Positions 6,374 through 7,818 of a stretch of 7,818 nt of DNA are shown piece after piece. The stretch is taken from the NCBI GenBank assembly GCA_020425835.1, contig JAGQRC010000140.1, positions 1 through 7,818 of the forward strand, in the 5' to 3' direction. The stretch is from Planctomycetota bacterium (lineage in GTDB: Bacteria; Planctomycetota; UBA8108; UBA1146; JAJFFE01). Position numbers and translations under genes: made by a program. How positions within the stretch are numbered: the first letter of the stretch is position 1; each line of letters starts with the position of its first letter. The notes under the pieces are model-generated. The model was given only the letters and a program-made list of their open reading frames with translations, was not told the DNA's origin and made no database searches.

Positions 6374-6384
6374 GCGATCCCGAC

Positions 6385-7818
6385 TCAAGGCTCGAGAACG
6401 ACGACCTGGTTCTTGCCGGATCGCTTGGCCATGTAGAGTGCCCGGTCCGCCTGGTTGAGGAGCCCCCGCGCGTCGATCGAGTTGCGCGTGGATGCAACGC
6501 CCGCCGAAAGCGTCAGTGGGAAGTCCTCGCCATCCTGGGAAAGACTGAAGTCGTAGGCGGCGACCCGGTCGCGGAGGTGCTCGGCCTTCTTCTGTGCCGA
6601 CTCGAGATCGGTCTCGGGAAGGATGATCACGAACTCGTCGCCCCCGTATCGACAGACAAAGTCACTCTCTCGTACGGTCGACGTCAACAGGTTGCCGAGC
6701 TCCTTGAGGATCCGATCGCCCTGCCGGTGGCCCAAGGTGTCGTTGACCTCCTTGAAGCCGTCGAGGTCCATGAACACCACCGAAAGATCTCGGCCGAATC
6801 GCACCGCGCGCTTGAGCTCGGCGACGAGCTGCGACAACAGGTAGCGACGGTTGTAGACCCCGGTCACCGCATCGCGAATGGTCAGGTTCGTCAACTTGCG
6901 GTAGAGCCGGATGTTCTCCAGGAAGAGGGAGAGGATCTCGGCCACGGTCTCGATCAGGTCCCGGTGCCACTCGCGCACCTCGTCTCGATCGCCGAGCAGC
7001 ACCAGCTCGCGGGTGTCGTAGTGCAACTCCAGGACCCCGACCACCTGCTCCTTGCCATAGAGGGGCAACAGCAGCACGTTCTCTTCGCTCGGCGTCTCGC
7101 CCCGAATCAGGTAGTTGCGGTAGTGCGCTCGTCGATCCTCGAACTCGGCCGCCATCCCGTCGCGTGTCGAGTACCCGAGTCGCAGTTCGTCGCTCTCGTC
7201 GACGAGGACGACGGTGACCTCGCGACAGTTGAACGCCGAGGAGCAGAGGAAGTCGCACGCACGACGGAAGAGGGTGTCCTCGTCGGTGGCGTCCACCAAC
7301 GTCGATGCGAGCTTCGGCGCGGAGCGGATGCGACTGGCGAGGTGGTACATCTGCATCGAGGTCCGCACCGCGTCCGCGGTCAGGCGCTTCTGGATCGTGA
7401 CCGCTTCGCGCAGATGCTCCGCCATCTTGTGCCGAGGGCGGAAGAAGTAGATCCAGCTGGGTCCACCCTGCCGAGCCGGGACGAACGTCGCGAAGACCTC
7501 GGTGGGAGCCCAGTTCTCCCCGTCGCGGAGACGGATCTCTCTCCCCACTGCCCGAGTCGTGGCCCCGGGTTCGCCGAGCCCGAGGAATACCGCGCGATCG
7601 TCGGGATGAATGTGCTGGTGGACGCCGACGCGATCGGTCGCTCCGTTCTCCTCCACTCCGATGAGCCGAAGGAACGCGCGATTGACGGCGATGACCGACT
7701 CGCGGTTCTCGTCGAGCGCCAGGACGCCGTCGGGGAAACCCCGGACGATGTCGAGCACCCAGGCTGGAGGAGCGGTCAGATCGTCGAGAACGAGAATCTG
7801 ATCGGTCCGAGGGTCGGT
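6385..7818 (-). CDS. PAS-GAF-GGDEF diguanylate cyclase, 5' end cut by window edge
   Basis: This is a likely cytoplasmic diguanylate cyclase, making cyclic di-GMP from two GTP in response to sensed signals. The stop is at 6385-6387. The frame is open to the right edge (477 codons visible), so the true start lies outside. A GTG at 7756-7758 gives a 457-aa product but lacks support, as the frame continues upstream with TDQILVLDDL. From that GTG, residues 1-110 form a PAS domain (DGVLALDEN, VNRAFLRLIG), a short helical linker follows, about 155-287 is a GAF domain, and about 290-455 is GGDEF. Active-site features are intact: MDLDGFKEVND (330-340, metal Asp), GGDEF at 372-376 (nt 6631-6645), and an inhibitory-site RESD at 363-366 exactly five residues before GGDEF. 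No membrane segment is visible. It converges on rbfA and is not part of that operon. Confidence 0.93.
   Translation of the reverse strand, partial: TDPRTDQILVLDDLTAPPAWVLDIVRGFPDGVLALDENRESVIAVNRAFLRLIGVEENGATDRVGVHQHIHPDDRAVFLGLGEPGATTRAVGREIRLRDGENWAPTEVFATFVPARQGGPSWIYFFRPRHKMAEHLREAVTIQKRLTADAVRTSMQMYHLASRIRSAPKLASTLVDATDEDTLFRRACDFLCSSAFNCREVTVVLVDESDELRLGYSTRDGMAAEFEDRRAHYRNYLIRGETPSEENVLLLPLYGKEQVVGVLELHYDTRELVLLGDRDEVREWHRDLIETVAEILSLFLENIRLYRKLTNLTIRDAVTGVYNRRYLLSQLVAELKRAVRFGRDLSVVFMDLDGFKEVNDTLGHRQGDRILKELGNLLTSTVRESDFVCRYGGDEFVIILPETDLESAQKKAEHLRDRVAAYDFSLSQDGEDFPLTLSAGVASTRNSIDARGLLNQADRALYMAKRSGKNQVVVLEP

Noticed and set aside
6368..6377. Palindrome TCGCGCGCGA between the convergent genes
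   Set aside because: A short alternating CG palindrome is expected by chance at this GC content and has no loop to form a hairpin by itself.

Overview
The window comes from a high-GC bacterial chromosome. Its core is a transcription/translation cluster, nusA–infB–rbfA, on the + strand. A divergent sugar-transfer type gene lies to the left and a convergent GGDEF signalling gene to the right. The lineage cannot be fixed from one window. RbfA wording (a 'VHVSVFG' strand and an 'RGLEAAAGYIQ' helix) and the lack of an adjacent rimP lean weakly towards Planctomycetota. A deltaproteobacterial-type lineage (Myxococcota/Desulfobacterota-like) is the main alternative. The high-GC third positions, GTG starts and RG-rich IF2 linker fit either.

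Layout: 1-91 is a non-coding edge with a small hairpin. 92-787 (-) encodes a TIGR04282/DUF2064 family glycosyltransferase-like protein. 788-1569 is a 782-nt gap with no convincing gene. It holds a near-consensus sigma70 promoter facing nusA (TTGACA-16-TACAAT, 943-970), a dyad directly upstream of it (924-940), a weaker divergent promoter candidate, and about 600 nt of dyad-rich leader. 1570-3012 (+) is nusA. An 81-nt spacer follows with a strong nested stem-loop and then an excellent Shine-Dalgarno. 3094-5973 (+) is infB, and 5975-6343 (+) is rbfA one nucleotide later. 6385-7818 (-) is a PAS-GAF-GGDEF protein whose 5' end runs off the right edge.

How the genes fit together: NusA (pausing, termination and antitermination), IF2 (initiator tRNA delivery) and RbfA (30S maturation) form the conserved nusA/infB operon, here very probably one transcript. 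The genes usually found around them, rimP upstream and truB downstream, are absent at those positions. The two flanking genes are unrelated in function and look like ordinary neighbours.

I see no mobile element, CRISPR, tRNA or rRNA, and nothing I would call a new biological system. The places most worth a second look are the long structured leader that replaces rimP, the dyad at the nusA promoter, the nusA–infB spacer hairpin, and the unusual lysine/acidic/RGG linker of IF2.
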